A DNA stretch of 64,000 nt from Halosolutus halophilus (lineage in GTDB: Archaea; Halobacteriota; Halobacteria; Halobacteriales; Natrialbaceae), in the NCBI RefSeq assembly GCF_022869805.1, contig NZ_CP094974.1, positions 1,736,001-1,800,000 of the forward strand, read 5' to 3'. The notes under the pieces were generated by a model. It made no database searches, had not been told where the DNA came from, and was given only the letters and a program-made list of their open reading frames with translations. Shown one piece after another: positions 24,937 through 33,205 of this stretch. The translations under genes and the position numbers were made by a program. Numbering within the stretch: the first letter of the stretch is position 1; every line of letters begins with the position of its first letter.

Positions 24937-25943
24937 TCAGAGATTGTCAAGATATTGCTTTCTTGTCACTGCTTTCTCATCCTCCTGACGTGTGTCGTAG
25001 TGCTCTTCAAGAACATCTACAGTTACATTCGCCAGTTCACTCAACTTCTCATTCGGCCACTCTTGGTTCAAATGGTACGTGATAGCCGCTCGTCGTAGGG
25101 GGTGTGGACTTATTGAGGAAGGGCATTTCGACGAATCTTTCTTTCTCTCAGCAGCGTCACACTCCTCAATGATTCGATTGTGTGGACAACCACCGTGGAC
25201 TTTGCACGGTCGGGTGATCCCGTACATATTCTTCCGTAATGCGGTGTGGGAGACTCGTTGATTTCGAGTGGTGAACAGCGGTTCCCGCCACTTTCTTCGA
25301 CGATATTGTGCCGGTGTCCTTCGATGTAGTCATCGAGGACTTCCCGCACTGAGTTGCCGATGTTTATTTTCCGCTGCGCCTCAATGCCATTCTTCAGTGG
25401 AGTACCAGTCTCCGGGCGATGCCGGATCTTAATTTGCTTCTGGGTCGAGAGGTAGTCCTCGAAATCGATAGCAACGACTGTTCCCATGCGGAGGCAGGTA
25501 TGCCATATGAGCTGGAAGATCGCGTGTCGTCGTTGCGCGTACTCGAACTTGTAGAAGTAGTCCAGAATATCCCCCACTCGATCCTGCGACAACGTATCAT
25601 CACTGACTCGATCGTCCTCATCGAGCTTCGGGAGTTGAACGGGTTCGGCAGTCCCTCGCTCGAGAAGTTCTGCCTGTTCACACCAGCGGAGGAACTCCCG
25701 GAGGGTCGAGAGGTTGTTCTTCAGCGTGACCTCCTTAATGCCCTGTCCTCGCCGTCGGAGCTTGTACTGTTTCAGGTGGTAGCCGTGAATCTCTCCAACC
25801 TCCTCAATGCCTTGATTCTCGCAGAACCGTAGTAGCTCCTTGAGTGCGTATTTGTAGTTTCGATGGCTGGCTTTGCTGACTTCTCCCTCACGCTCTGCGA
25901 GGAAGTCCTCTACTGCTTGCTTCGGTGTTACGTTCGGTGCCAC
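24937..25943 (-). pseudogene. Tyrosine recombinase (phage-type integrase), frameshifted
   Basis: The N-terminal part (GTG at 25943; a TTG at 25988 is also possible) has a SAM-like core-binding domain (PKQAVEDFLAEREGEVS...) and the first catalytic Arg in TCLRMGTVV. After SGG the frame must shift by one base near 25282-25288 to continue into EPLF...TRPCKVHGGCPH, then ISPHPLRRAA (His-x-x-Arg) and LEEHYDTR (catalytic Tyr). In the unshifted frame translation ends at 25110 with unrelated sequence. It would have catalysed recombination between the two 25-bp sites. A sequencing error is the alternative to a real mutation. Confidence 0.85.
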
Positions 25944-26050
25944 TGGTATTGATGTAAACCGCCGAACGTGAGCCGACCACCGGATCAACCCTCAGGTGAT
26001 GAAGTCGGGGGAGTTCCCCCGCGCACCACTCGAGTATCAGGGTCGGTTTA

Positions 26051-26096
26051 CCGACGAGAGCGCCATATTCGGGCTGTATGGCGCTTCTCTCGTCGG
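26051..26096. repeat. 16-bp-arm hairpin beside distal attachment site
   Basis: CCGACGAGAGCGCCAT (26051-26066) is matched by its complement at 26078-26096 with only a three-base bulge (TCT, 26086-26088) and an 11-base loop. It ends 3 bp before the attachment repeat. Candidate integrase/excisionase binding site or structured RNA. Confidence 0.65.
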
Positions 26097-26099
26097 GTT

Positions 26100-26124
26100 G
26101 GGGTTCAAATCCCTCCGACCCCAT
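26100..26124 (+). repeat. Right attachment site (tRNA-Trp 3'-end copy)
   Basis: Exact 25-bp copy of 23024-23048. The sequence before it does not form the rest of a tRNA, so this is the duplicated 3' end left by site-specific integration. Confidence 0.9.
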
Positions 26125-26452
26125 ATTTCTGCTGCGAACAACGTCGTGAGCAGCGGAAATCGTATGAGGGAGATTTGAACCGCGAGATCTAGCGAGACTG
26201 TTCTCGATACGTCCCGAACAGGGTGGTCGGCGGGACGATCGCGGATTCGATTGCCGTCACTTTCAGTCACCGACTGGATACCGAGACGCCGCTCGAGAAC
26301 GCGGGACAGGGGGATCGGCCGGCGATCGTCAACCGGACGGCCTGCGACGCGCTCGACACCTGGATTGCTCGCGAACGCTTCGATAGCGACAGTTCGAACG
26401 GAGGAGCACGCGACGTGATGAAACCGATTACTGTACAGACCCGTCTGCGTGC
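26125..26452. other. 328-bp region right of the element, no clear gene
   Basis: A plus-strand frame from 26223 reads RPAIVNRTACDALDTWIARERFDSD over ~60 codons with fairly natural composition, then runs into the antisense of the zinc-finger gene. It could be a gene remnant, but I cannot assign it. Confidence 0.4.
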
Positions 26453-26638
26453 TCAGATAGTATCACTAACCGAGGTGTCGCCGTCTACGGCACGGAACGA
26501 GGCGTCAGTACAGGCACAGACGTTATGTCCACTCACTGGCCGAATGGCTCCGTTCGCCGGGACCCACACCACGGCCGCTTTTCCGCAGCCTTCACAGATG
26601 CCGATTTTTCGCTGGTTCTCCGCGTCTGGACTGGCCAT
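26453..26638 (-). CDS. Small zinc-finger protein
   Basis: 61 residues from the ATG at 26638. The start is supported by GATTATTG about 28 nt upstream (leaderless). CEGCG and a second Cys pair CAC frame a short beta core (AAVVWVPANGAIRP). Probably one Zn site; role unknown. The longer ORF upstream is rejected because its extension is Arg/Thr-rich shadow sequence. Confidence 0.65.
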   Translation of the reverse strand: MASPDAENQRKIGICEGCGKAAVVWVPANGAIRPVSGHNVCACTDASFRAVDGDTSVSDTI

Positions 26639-26953
26639 TGCAGATACTGTGTACGGGCAGTCCAATAATCGTTTCCATACTCCCATGCCCTCGATAGTAG
26701 CGGTGATCGCACCCTCGAACAGCGCCGGGAAATCGCCGGAACGCCGAGCGGTCGGGCCGTCAGCTTCGACGTCGAAAGCGGGTCTGGATCGAAACGAACG
26801 ACGAGTTACAGCCGTTCGGACCACAGCCTGTGACGGGTTCCGACCACCAGTGTTCGGGAGCGAGGAGAGACGGACTGGTGTGCCCACGGTTCGAAATCCG
26901 ATACCTACCCTCTTTGGGACAATCCTCTTCCCTTGACAGTCCCGAACGGTAAT
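26639..26953. other. 315-bp divergent intergenic region
   Basis: It separates the zinc-finger gene (minus) from the HalOD1 gene (plus). I see the TATA-like element of the zinc-finger gene near 26666 and no gene. Confidence 0.5.
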
Positions 26954-27268
26954 ATGGTCCCCCCTGACCACAACTGTCCGCGAAACGGCGGTCGCGAGGA
27001 GATTCGGGTCGTACGGGGCGAATCAGAATCCGTGATACAGACGATCGTACGGGGGCTGGCTGGTATCAAAGGCGTCCCCGTCAGCGAACTCGATCCGCTG
27101 TACGATCGGGTGGAGACGGAAGCGATGGCCGCCCTGCTCAGTCACGCGAGACGCGCCGACGGCGCCGTCGGCATCGAGTTCACGATCGACGGATACACGG
27201 TCAGCCTCTCGAACGACGGCAAGGTGTGTATCCACGACGGTACGCCTGTGGTCGCACCGAGTCGGTGA
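26954..27268 (+). CDS. HalOD1 output-domain protein
   Basis: 104 residues from the ATG at 26954; an in-frame TTG at 26933 is the alternative. Residues ~25-95 match the HalOD1 domain (VIQTIVRGLAGIKGVPVSELDPLYD, then VGIEFTIDGYTVSLSNDGKVCI), a haloarchaeal output module often found with response regulators or alone. Its target is unknown. Confidence 0.8.
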   Translation: MVPPDHNCPRNGGREEIRVVRGESESVIQTIVRGLAGIKGVPVSELDPLYDRVETEAMAALLSHARRADGAVGIEFTIDGYTVSLSNDGKVCIHDGTPVVAPSR

Positions 27269-27788
27269 CGCTCGGACCGTGACTGACCTGGTGATACTCG
27301 GGCCGTGAACGTGATCCGTGTGTTCGTCCGTCGTGAGCGCGTCTGCCGCGGTGACGTCCGCCGATCGAGAGCATTGACGGCTCCGGTTCCGTGGTTATCG
27401 CCGCTCTCGTACCAGTGGGTCGCGCGAAATCGATCCGCCGCTCTCACCGCCCGTTTCTCCACGACCGTGCCGAAGAGGAACGGTTGCGTCGATCGGGACT
27501 GGCGCCCGGTAATCGAAGCTGTCGACCATCGTGTCCGCGCCGTGCCGTACCGAACAATCGGCGAGAGACCGACGTTTGCGGTACCGCTGCCGGCAGCAAA
27601 CGGCTGAACGAACTCGCGGTGTCGACCTCGATACCGGCGTCACAGTCGCGACGTGATCCCGTCGAACGGGGTTGAGCGCGCGTTCGCTTCCGTTCGAGCG
27701 ATAGATCGTGCGAGCCGTCGGAGCGAGAACGGGAAGCCGACGTATCGAGTATCGACGCCCCGGCACGAGAGGGTCAGTTCCGGCACGA
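27269..27788. other. 520-bp gene-poor region
   Basis: Overlapping open frames exist on both strands but all give Arg/Ser-rich translations without family features. I see no RNA gene or repeat here. Probably decayed sequence. Confidence 0.5.
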
Positions 27789-28142
27789 TTACGAGAACGA
27801 CGGTTCCAGCAAGTCGTCCGGCGGCCAGCCTGCTAACTCGTCAGCGGCCTCGAACAGTTCCGCGATGTTCTCTCCACCGGCGAGCGCCATCTCTCGTTCG
27901 TCCCAGTCTACGGTGACGAGATCGCTGTCGATCAAGTAGGGGATGTGCGTGTGGACCAACCGAATATGGGCGCGCTCGACCCTGTCGTCGCTAATCGTTT
28001 CGGGGGAGATTCGATGCCTCCGGGCGGCCACCAGTCGTGCGGCCGCCGCGATAGCGATCTCGCCCTCGTTCTCGACGAGTTCGTGTAGCAGAAGCTGACG
28101 GTCGGCGCTGGCGAGAACTCGAAATGCCTCCGTCTGGTCCAT
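27789..28142 (-). CDS. DUF7344-like winged-helix protein
   Basis: 117 residues from the ATG at 28142. VLASADRQLLLHELVENEGEIAIAAAARLV, then RAHIRLVHTHIPYLIDSDLVTVDWDERE, is the helix-turn-helix/wing arrangement of a large haloarchaeal family of putative regulators. The upstream frame extension is poor. It is divergent from the multi-PAS histidine kinase and might regulate or respond with it; that is inference from position only. Confidence 0.78.
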   Translation of the reverse strand: MDQTEAFRVLASADRQLLLHELVENEGEIAIAAAARLVAARRHRISPETISDDRVERAHIRLVHTHIPYLIDSDLVTVDWDEREMALAGGENIAELFEAADELAGWPPDDLLEPSFS

Positions 28143-28462
28143 CTCAGTGGTACCCGAACCAAAGTCGCCGACGCTGAAAGTGACCCCACCTAAAGCAATT
28201 GGTGGCTGTACCCGGATCGCGATCCTCTCCGCGAGGTCGTCGGCGACGGCGTTCTCGGCTGCTGTCACGGGTCGGGCGGTGAGATATCACTCGAGGTCAT
28301 CGGCACGGGATCGATTACGGACGACTGTAACCGGCACCTCACCGGCCGCGTCCCGGAACGGGCGTTCTCGGCGCGAGTACGTGCCTGGAACGGGATCGAA
28401 ACCCCTCCATCGTACCGTTCGACCGGCGAGAGATTTATCCCCCTCACGAGCGACCAACGGAC
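28143..28462. other. 320-bp divergent promoter region
   Basis: No gene seen. TTTATC near 28434 lies about 27 nt before the histidine-kinase start codon and is its probable TATA box. Confidence 0.55.
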
Positions 28463-31400
28463 ATGAACACACGAGCGGACGCCTCGGAGGGTGCCTTCTG
28501 GGGAGAGGTCGAGGACGACGTCGCGCTCCAGCGGTACCGGACGCTCGTCAATACGATCGACGACGGCATCTACCAGCTCGACGCGAGCGGTCACTTCGTC
28601 GCGGTCAACGAAACGATCGTCGAAATCACCGGTTACACGCGCGACGAACTCCTCGGCGAACACGTTTCGCTGTTGGTCGACGAGGACGATATCGCCCGCA
28701 TCGTCGATCGAATTCCGACCACCTCCGGCTCCGGAACGCCCGACATCGAGACCGTCGAACTGACGGTCGAGACTGCCGACGGGGACCGGGTACCGTGTGA
28801 ACTGCGGATCAACCTGCTCGTCGAGGACGGGACGTTCCAGGGCACGATCGGTGTCGCACGAGACGTCTCCGAGAAACGACGGCGCCAGGAATCACTCGCG
28901 TCCGCACAGGCGTCGTACGAGTCGATCACCGACGTGCTCAACGAGGCGAACATCGGGGCCCTCGTGCTCGACGACGACTTTCAGGTCGCCTGGATCGACG
29001 AGACGATCGAGGAGTATCTCGACCTCGATCGGGACGCCCTCGTCGGACGCGACAAACGACAGGTCGTCGACGAGGCGATGAAACACAGGTTCGCGGACCC
29101 GGAGCGGTTCGCGGAGACCGTTCTGGCCACCTACGACGACAACAGCTACACCGAGCGATTCGAGTGTCGCGTGACGGCGGGCGACGGTCGCGACGGCCGG
29201 TGGCTCGAACACTACAGCAGACCGATCGAATCGGGGCAGTACGCCGGCGGTCGAATCGAACTCTACTACGACGTTACGGACCGGAAACAGTCGGAAGGGG
29301 CCCTCCAGAAAACCGCGGCGGAGTTTCACTCGCTGGTCGACGCCGTCGAGGAGTACGCGATCTTCCGTCTGGACCGGAGCGGTCACGTCATCAGCTGGAA
29401 CGAGGGGGCAGCGCAGATCAAGGGCTACGACCGCGAGGATATCCTCGGCGAGCACTTCTCGACGTTCTACACCGACGAGGATCGGGCGGCGAACGTTCCC
29501 GAGCGGAACCTCCAGCAGGCGACGGAAACCGGATCGGTCGAAGACGAAGGGTGGCGCGTCCGGAAGGACGGCAGCCAGTTCTGGGCGAACGTGACGATCA
29601 CAGCGATTCGAGACGCCGACGGCGCCCACCAGGGCTACCTGAAAGTGACCCGTGATGTGACCGATCGGTACGAGCGCGAACGGGAACTCGAAAGCGAACT
29701 CCAGCGCATCCTCGGCAGGATCTCCGACGCGTTCTACGCGGTCGATGAGGACTTCCGGTTCACGCACGTCAACGAGCGCGCCGAGGAACTCCTTCAGCAG
29801 TCCGAGGAAGACCTCCTCGGAGAGAGCCTCTGGACCGTGTTCCCCTCCGCCGCCGAGGTCGACGAGGTCAGGGACGCCTTCCAGACGGCGTTAGAATCCC
29901 AGGAGGCGACCAGCTACGAACTCTACTACGACACGCTCGATTTCTGGGTCGAGGCGAACCTCTACCCCTCCGAGACCGGCATCTCGGTCTACTTCCGCGA
30001 CGTCACCGATCGGAAGGAGCGCGAACAGGAACTCCAGCGGACGGAGCGTCGGTTCGAGGCGATTTTCAACGATCCGAACATCCTCGTCGGGTTGCTCGAT
30101 CCCGATGGGACGGTACTCGACATCAACGGGACGGCGATGGAGTACGTCGACGCCGACCTCGAGGAAGTGACGGGTGAGCCGTTCTGGGAGACGCCGTGGT
30201 GGGGCGGCGGGGACGGCGTACAGGACGACGTCAAGCGATGGACCGAGCGAGCAGCGACCGGCGAGTACGTGGAGTTCGAGGCCGACCTCACGCAGCCGAA
30301 CGGTCAGCAGTACACGCTCGACGGCGTCTTCAGGCCCGTCACGAACGACGAGGGCGACGTCGTGTCGCTCGTCGTCTCCGATCGCGACGTCACCGATCGC
30401 AAGCGGCGTGAGCGGCAACTCCGGAAGTCCGAACAACGGCATCGAACGCTCGCCGAGAACTTCCCGAACGGGATCGTCACCATGTTCGACGACGAGTTCC
30501 GGTACACGCTCGCTGCGGGGAGAGGGTTTGACGACCTCCCGATGTCTCCGTCCGACGTCGAAGGGAAGCCGGTTCAGGACGTGTGGCCCGACCACGTCTC
30601 GAACGTGCTCGAGTCCACGTTCCGGGCTGCACTGGACGGCGAGAGGGAGGCGATCGATCTCCAGTACGCCGGCCGGGAGTGGGTCGTCCGTGTGGTGCCG
30701 CTCACCGACGACGACGGCGACGTGTTCGGGGGGTTGACGATCGCACAGGACATCACGGAGCGCAAGGCGCGCGAACGCGCGCTCGAAGAGAGCGAGCGCC
30801 GCTACCGCACGCTCGCGGAGAACTTCCCGAACGGCGCGGTCGGGATGTACGACCCGAATCTCCAGTACACGCTCACCAAAGGGGCGGTCCTCGGCGATCG
30901 GTTGCCCAGCGCGGATCGACTCGAAGGGAGCCGGTTGCCGGAAATCTTCCCCGAAGAGACGGTTTCGGATCTCGAACCGGTGTTCCGGGCCGCGATCGAG
31001 GACGGCGACACTGACCGAGTGACGACGGAATTCGGCGGTCGCACCTGGCGGGTGTGGGCCGCGCCGCTTCGCGACGCCGACGGCGAGATCTTCGCCGGAT
31101 TGAGCTTCGCCCAGGATATTACCGACGAAGCCGAGCGCAAGCGCAAACTCGAGGAGGTGATCGAGAAGCTGGAGGCGTCGAACGAGCGCCTCGAACAGTT
31201 CGCCTACGCCGCCTCCCACGATCTGCAGGAACCGCTGCGGATGGTCTCGAGTTACCTCCAGCTCATCGAGGCGCGTTACGCCGACGAACTCGACGAGGAC
31301 GGCGAGGAGTTCCTCGCGTACGCCATCAGCGGGGCCGATCGGATGCGCGAGATGATCGACGGCCTGCTCGAGTACTCCCGTATCGAAACGTGCGGTGATC

Positions 31401-31855
31401 CGTTCGAGCCGATCGACCTGAACGACCTGTTCGCGGACGTGTGCTCGGATCTGCAGATGCAGATCGACGAGAGCGACGCCGAGATAACGTCGACGGACCT
31501 GCCACGCATCGACGGTGACGCCAGCCAGTTGCGGCAGGTGTTCCAGAACCTGCTCTCGAACGCGATCGAGTACGCGGGCGACGAGCCGCCGCGGATTCAC
31601 GTCGGGGCAGAGCGAGACGGACAGCGGTGGGTGATCTCCGTTCGCGACGAGGGGATCGGGATCGATTCCGACGCCGAAGACCGCATCTTCGAGGTGTTCG
31701 AGCGACTCCACAGTCAGGCGGAACACCAGGGGACCGGCATCGGGCTTGCGCTCTGCGAACGGATCGTCGAACGCCACGGCGGCGAGATCTGGGTCGACTC
31801 CGAGCTTGGCGACGGGTCGACGTTCTCGTTTACGCTCCCTGCGGTGGACCCATGA
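28463..31855 (+). CDS. Seven-PAS cytoplasmic sensor histidine kinase
   Basis: 1130 residues with no membrane segment. About seven PAS/PAC units run from residue 20 to 890 (for example YRTLVNTIDDGIYQLDASGHFVAVN; FHSLVDAVEEYAIFRLDRSGHVISWN), each followed by linkers such as DVTDRKxRE. A coiled coil leads to HisKA with His919 in AASHDLQEPLRM. HATPase_c has the N box FQNLLSNAIEYA, DEGIGID and GTGIGLAL. The sixth and seventh PAS units (YRTLAENFPNG) are close copies, suggesting recent duplication. Signals and partner regulator are unknown; no response regulator is adjacent. TATA spacing indicates a leaderless mRNA. Confidence 0.93.
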   Translation: MNTRADASEGAFWGEVEDDVALQRYRTLVNTIDDGIYQLDASGHFVAVNETIVEITGYTRDELLGEHVSLLVDEDDIARIVDRIPTTSGSGTPDIETVELTVETADGDRVPCELRINLLVEDGTFQGTIGVARDVSEKRRRQESLASAQASYESITDVLNEANIGALVLDDDFQVAWIDETIEEYLDLDRDALVGRDKRQVVDEAMKHRFADPERFAETVLATYDDNSYTERFECRVTAGDGRDGRWLEHYSRPIESGQYAGGRIELYYDVTDRKQSEGALQKTAAEFHSLVDAVEEYAIFRLDRSGHVISWNEGAAQIKGYDREDILGEHFSTFYTDEDRAANVPERNLQQATETGSVEDEGWRVRKDGSQFWANVTITAIRDADGAHQGYLKVTRDVTDRYERERELESELQRILGRISDAFYAVDEDFRFTHVNERAEELLQQSEEDLLGESLWTVFPSAAEVDEVRDAFQTALESQEATSYELYYDTLDFWVEANLYPSETGISVYFRDVTDRKEREQELQRTERRFEAIFNDPNILVGLLDPDGTVLDINGTAMEYVDADLEEVTGEPFWETPWWGGGDGVQDDVKRWTERAATGEYVEFEADLTQPNGQQYTLDGVFRPVTNDEGDVVSLVVSDRDVTDRKRRERQLRKSEQRHRTLAENFPNGIVTMFDDEFRYTLAAGRGFDDLPMSPSDVEGKPVQDVWPDHVSNVLESTFRAALDGEREAIDLQYAGREWVVRVVPLTDDDGDVFGGLTIAQDITERKARERALEESERRYRTLAENFPNGAVGMYDPNLQYTLTKGAVLGDRLPSADRLEGSRLPEIFPEETVSDLEPVFRAAIEDGDTDRVTTEFGGRTWRVWAAPLRDADGEIFAGLSFAQDITDEAERKRKLEEVIEKLEASNERLEQFAYAASHDLQEPLRMVSSYLQLIEARYADELDEDGEEFLAYAISGADRMREMIDGLLEYSRIETCGDPFEPIDLNDLFADVCSDLQMQIDESDAEITSTDLPRIDGDASQLRQVFQNLLSNAIEYAGDEPPRIHVGAERDGQRWVISVRDEGIGIDSDAEDRIFEVFERLHSQAEHQGTGIGLALCERIVERHGGEIWVDSELGDGSTFSFTLPAVDP

Positions 31856-31870
31856 CGGCGGTACTGCCAC

Positions 31871-31936
31871 GTGACAGCACGCAGTCATCGGCGTGACAGC
31901 GCGCAGTCATCGGCGTGACAGCGCGCAGTCGTCGGT
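31871..31936 (+). repeat. Three tandem 22-bp repeats
   Basis: Unit GTGACAGCGCGCAGTCATCG plus GC, at 31871-31892, 31893-31914 and 31915-31936. Copy 1 differs from copy 2 at one base and copy 3 at two. The array lies 16 bp after the kinase stop codon and ~85 bp before the next start. Confidence 0.85.
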
Positions 31937-32020
31937 CGGAGGGGGATCGACGGCGAACGCCGGCGGAGATGACGAGAATCCTGAACACGTTTTACGGCGC
32001 TGGACCACGTACGGTCGTGT

Positions 32021-32419
32021 ATGAGCGAGCGAGCGATGGACTCGTCATCGTCAGTTCCGGTCGCGCGAACTGCCGGGCTCGTGGCCGTCCTCGGTACCTG
32101 GATCTTCTGGTCCGGCGTCTTCCTGACCGGGTTCGGGTGGATCATCACGCTAAACGTCCTCGTCGGGGCGACGATCGCAGCTATCGGTGCGTACACTGCG
32201 GGATGGCCCTCGGGCGGACCGCTTCCCGGCCCCGCTCTCCTTTTCCCGGTAGTGACCCTCCTGCTCGGTCTCGTGGTGATCGCCCTGCCGTTCCTCCTGA
32301 ACGTAACCGACGGGCGAATGGTCTGGAGTAACGTGATCGCCGGGGCCCTCGTCGTGGTCCTGTCCGGAGCCAGCGTCTACGGAAGCTGGCAGCTGTCGGG
32401 GACGGCGACGCGTGCCTGA
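32021..32419 (+). CDS. Four-helix membrane protein (SPW-repeat-like)
   Basis: 132 residues with four hydrophobic helices (about 17-37, 42-58, 70-90 and 103-122). The WIFWSGVFLTGFGW and later GRMVWSNVIAGALVV segments recall the SPW-repeat family of small membrane proteins; the match is loose. TTTTAC ~28 nt before the ATG supports this start. Function unknown. Confidence 0.65.
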   Translation: MSERAMDSSSSVPVARTAGLVAVLGTWIFWSGVFLTGFGWIITLNVLVGATIAAIGAYTAGWPSGGPLPGPALLFPVVTLLLGLVVIALPFLLNVTDGRMVWSNVIAGALVVVLSGASVYGSWQLSGTATRA

Positions 32420-32503
32420 GCCTGCCACCGCGACGGTTGGGATGCGATCGAGACCGTCGAGCAACCCGCGATCGGGTCGAAACGTTGTGGATCCCCGGAC
32501 CGG

Positions 32504-32662
32504 CTACTCGGAGATATCTTCTTCCAGCACGTTCGTTTCCGCAACGACGAACCGCGCCAGTATGCGTTTGGTGTGGCTCTCGAGCAGGTGGTCCTCGAGA
32601 CACTGTCCGGGACCGATCCCGTCGTGACACACCGGGCACTCGAGTGGTGGTCGCGTCGCCAT
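32504..32662 (-). CDS. C2H2-like zinc microprotein
   Basis: 52 residues from the ATG at 32662. CPVCHDGIGPGQCLEDHLLESHTKR has the CxxC...HxxxxH spacing of a classical zinc finger. It is probably a single-finger protein of unknown role. The much longer open frame upstream is Arg/Thr-rich shadow sequence. Confidence 0.65.
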   Translation of the reverse strand: MATRPPLECPVCHDGIGPGQCLEDHLLESHTKRILARFVVAETNVLEEDISE

Positions 32663-32753
32663 ACAGGGGACAGGATCCTGAAACCCAAAAGAACACGGCC
32701 GGCCTGTGCCCCTGAAAGCGTCGTTCTCGATCGTGAACGCCGACTGCGTCCGA

Positions 32754-32966
32754 TCACGAACGGTCGTCGTCCGACGTGTCCGCGTCCGCGAGGTCGACCT
32801 CCGTGGTATCGTCGAGATCAGTAAACGAGGTGCTCCCACACGAACATCCGTCTCGACTGCCGATCGGTCGGAGGTCCCCTTCGCCGAGTTCGATCGCAGC
32901 GTAGATCGAGCCACACCGTGTGCAGGCGGCGATTGTGCGTGCCTGTGTGTCGTCGCTGTCGTCCAT
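32754..32966 (-). CDS. Zinc-ribbon microprotein with acidic tail
   Basis: 70 residues. CTRCGSIYAAIELGEGD and CSCGS provide four Cys ligands of a zinc ribbon, followed by an Asp-rich tail (DLADADTSDDD). It is a tandem neighbour of the zinc microprotein at 32504 on the same strand, 91 bp apart. Role unknown. Confidence 0.68.
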   Translation of the reverse strand: MDDSDDTQARTIAACTRCGSIYAAIELGEGDLRPIGSRDGCSCGSTSFTDLDDTTEVDLADADTSDDDRS

Positions 32967-33205
32967 CGGTCGTCGCTCGCCAGTAGAGCGGCAAAAAGTA
33001 CGTGTGAGGACTCGAGTAACAACACGGTACCCGAACCGATCGACCAGGCAACGCGCCGGACTCGTTCCGAAACGAAGACGGGCGAGTGGGCCGACTGATC
33101 ACTCGCACTGAACGTAACGAGATCCGGACAGTCACGGCGACTGGATGGCGGGAAAGGCTACCGGAAACACAATCCGTCTATACGTCTTCGTGGTGGATCC
33201 CACTG

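Larger units (their letters stand above)
23024..26124. mobile_element. Small tRNA-Trp-integrated element, integrase frameshifted
   Basis: A ~3.1-kb unit bounded by perfect 25-bp direct repeats (23024-23048, 26100-26124). It contains a beta-propeller lipoprotein gene and a tyrosine-integrase gene whose 5' end faces the distal repeat, plus a large hairpin beside that repeat. Base composition is visibly more A+T-rich than the flanks. The integrase has a frameshift, so the element is probably immobile unless helped in trans. Replication genes are absent; it may be a remnant of a larger plasmid or virus, or a minimal island. Confidence 0.85.

Noticed and set aside
26036..26123. Possible second tRNA gene ending in the right-hand repeat
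   Set aside because: GGGTCGG upstream could pair with the 3' end, but the pairing is offset by one, the T-stem has a mismatch, and no D or anticodon arm forms; a duplicated att site explains it better.
26223..26936. 237-residue plus-strand ORF
   Set aside because: Most of it is antisense to the leaderless zinc-finger gene, which has ordered Cys pairs; only the first part might be a gene fragment.
27395..27766. 123-residue minus-strand ORF in the gene-poor tract
   Set aside because: Arg-rich translation without acidic bias, conserved motif or promoter.
31871..31936. CRISPR array
   Set aside because: The 22-bp units are directly adjacent with no spacers and there are no cas genes.
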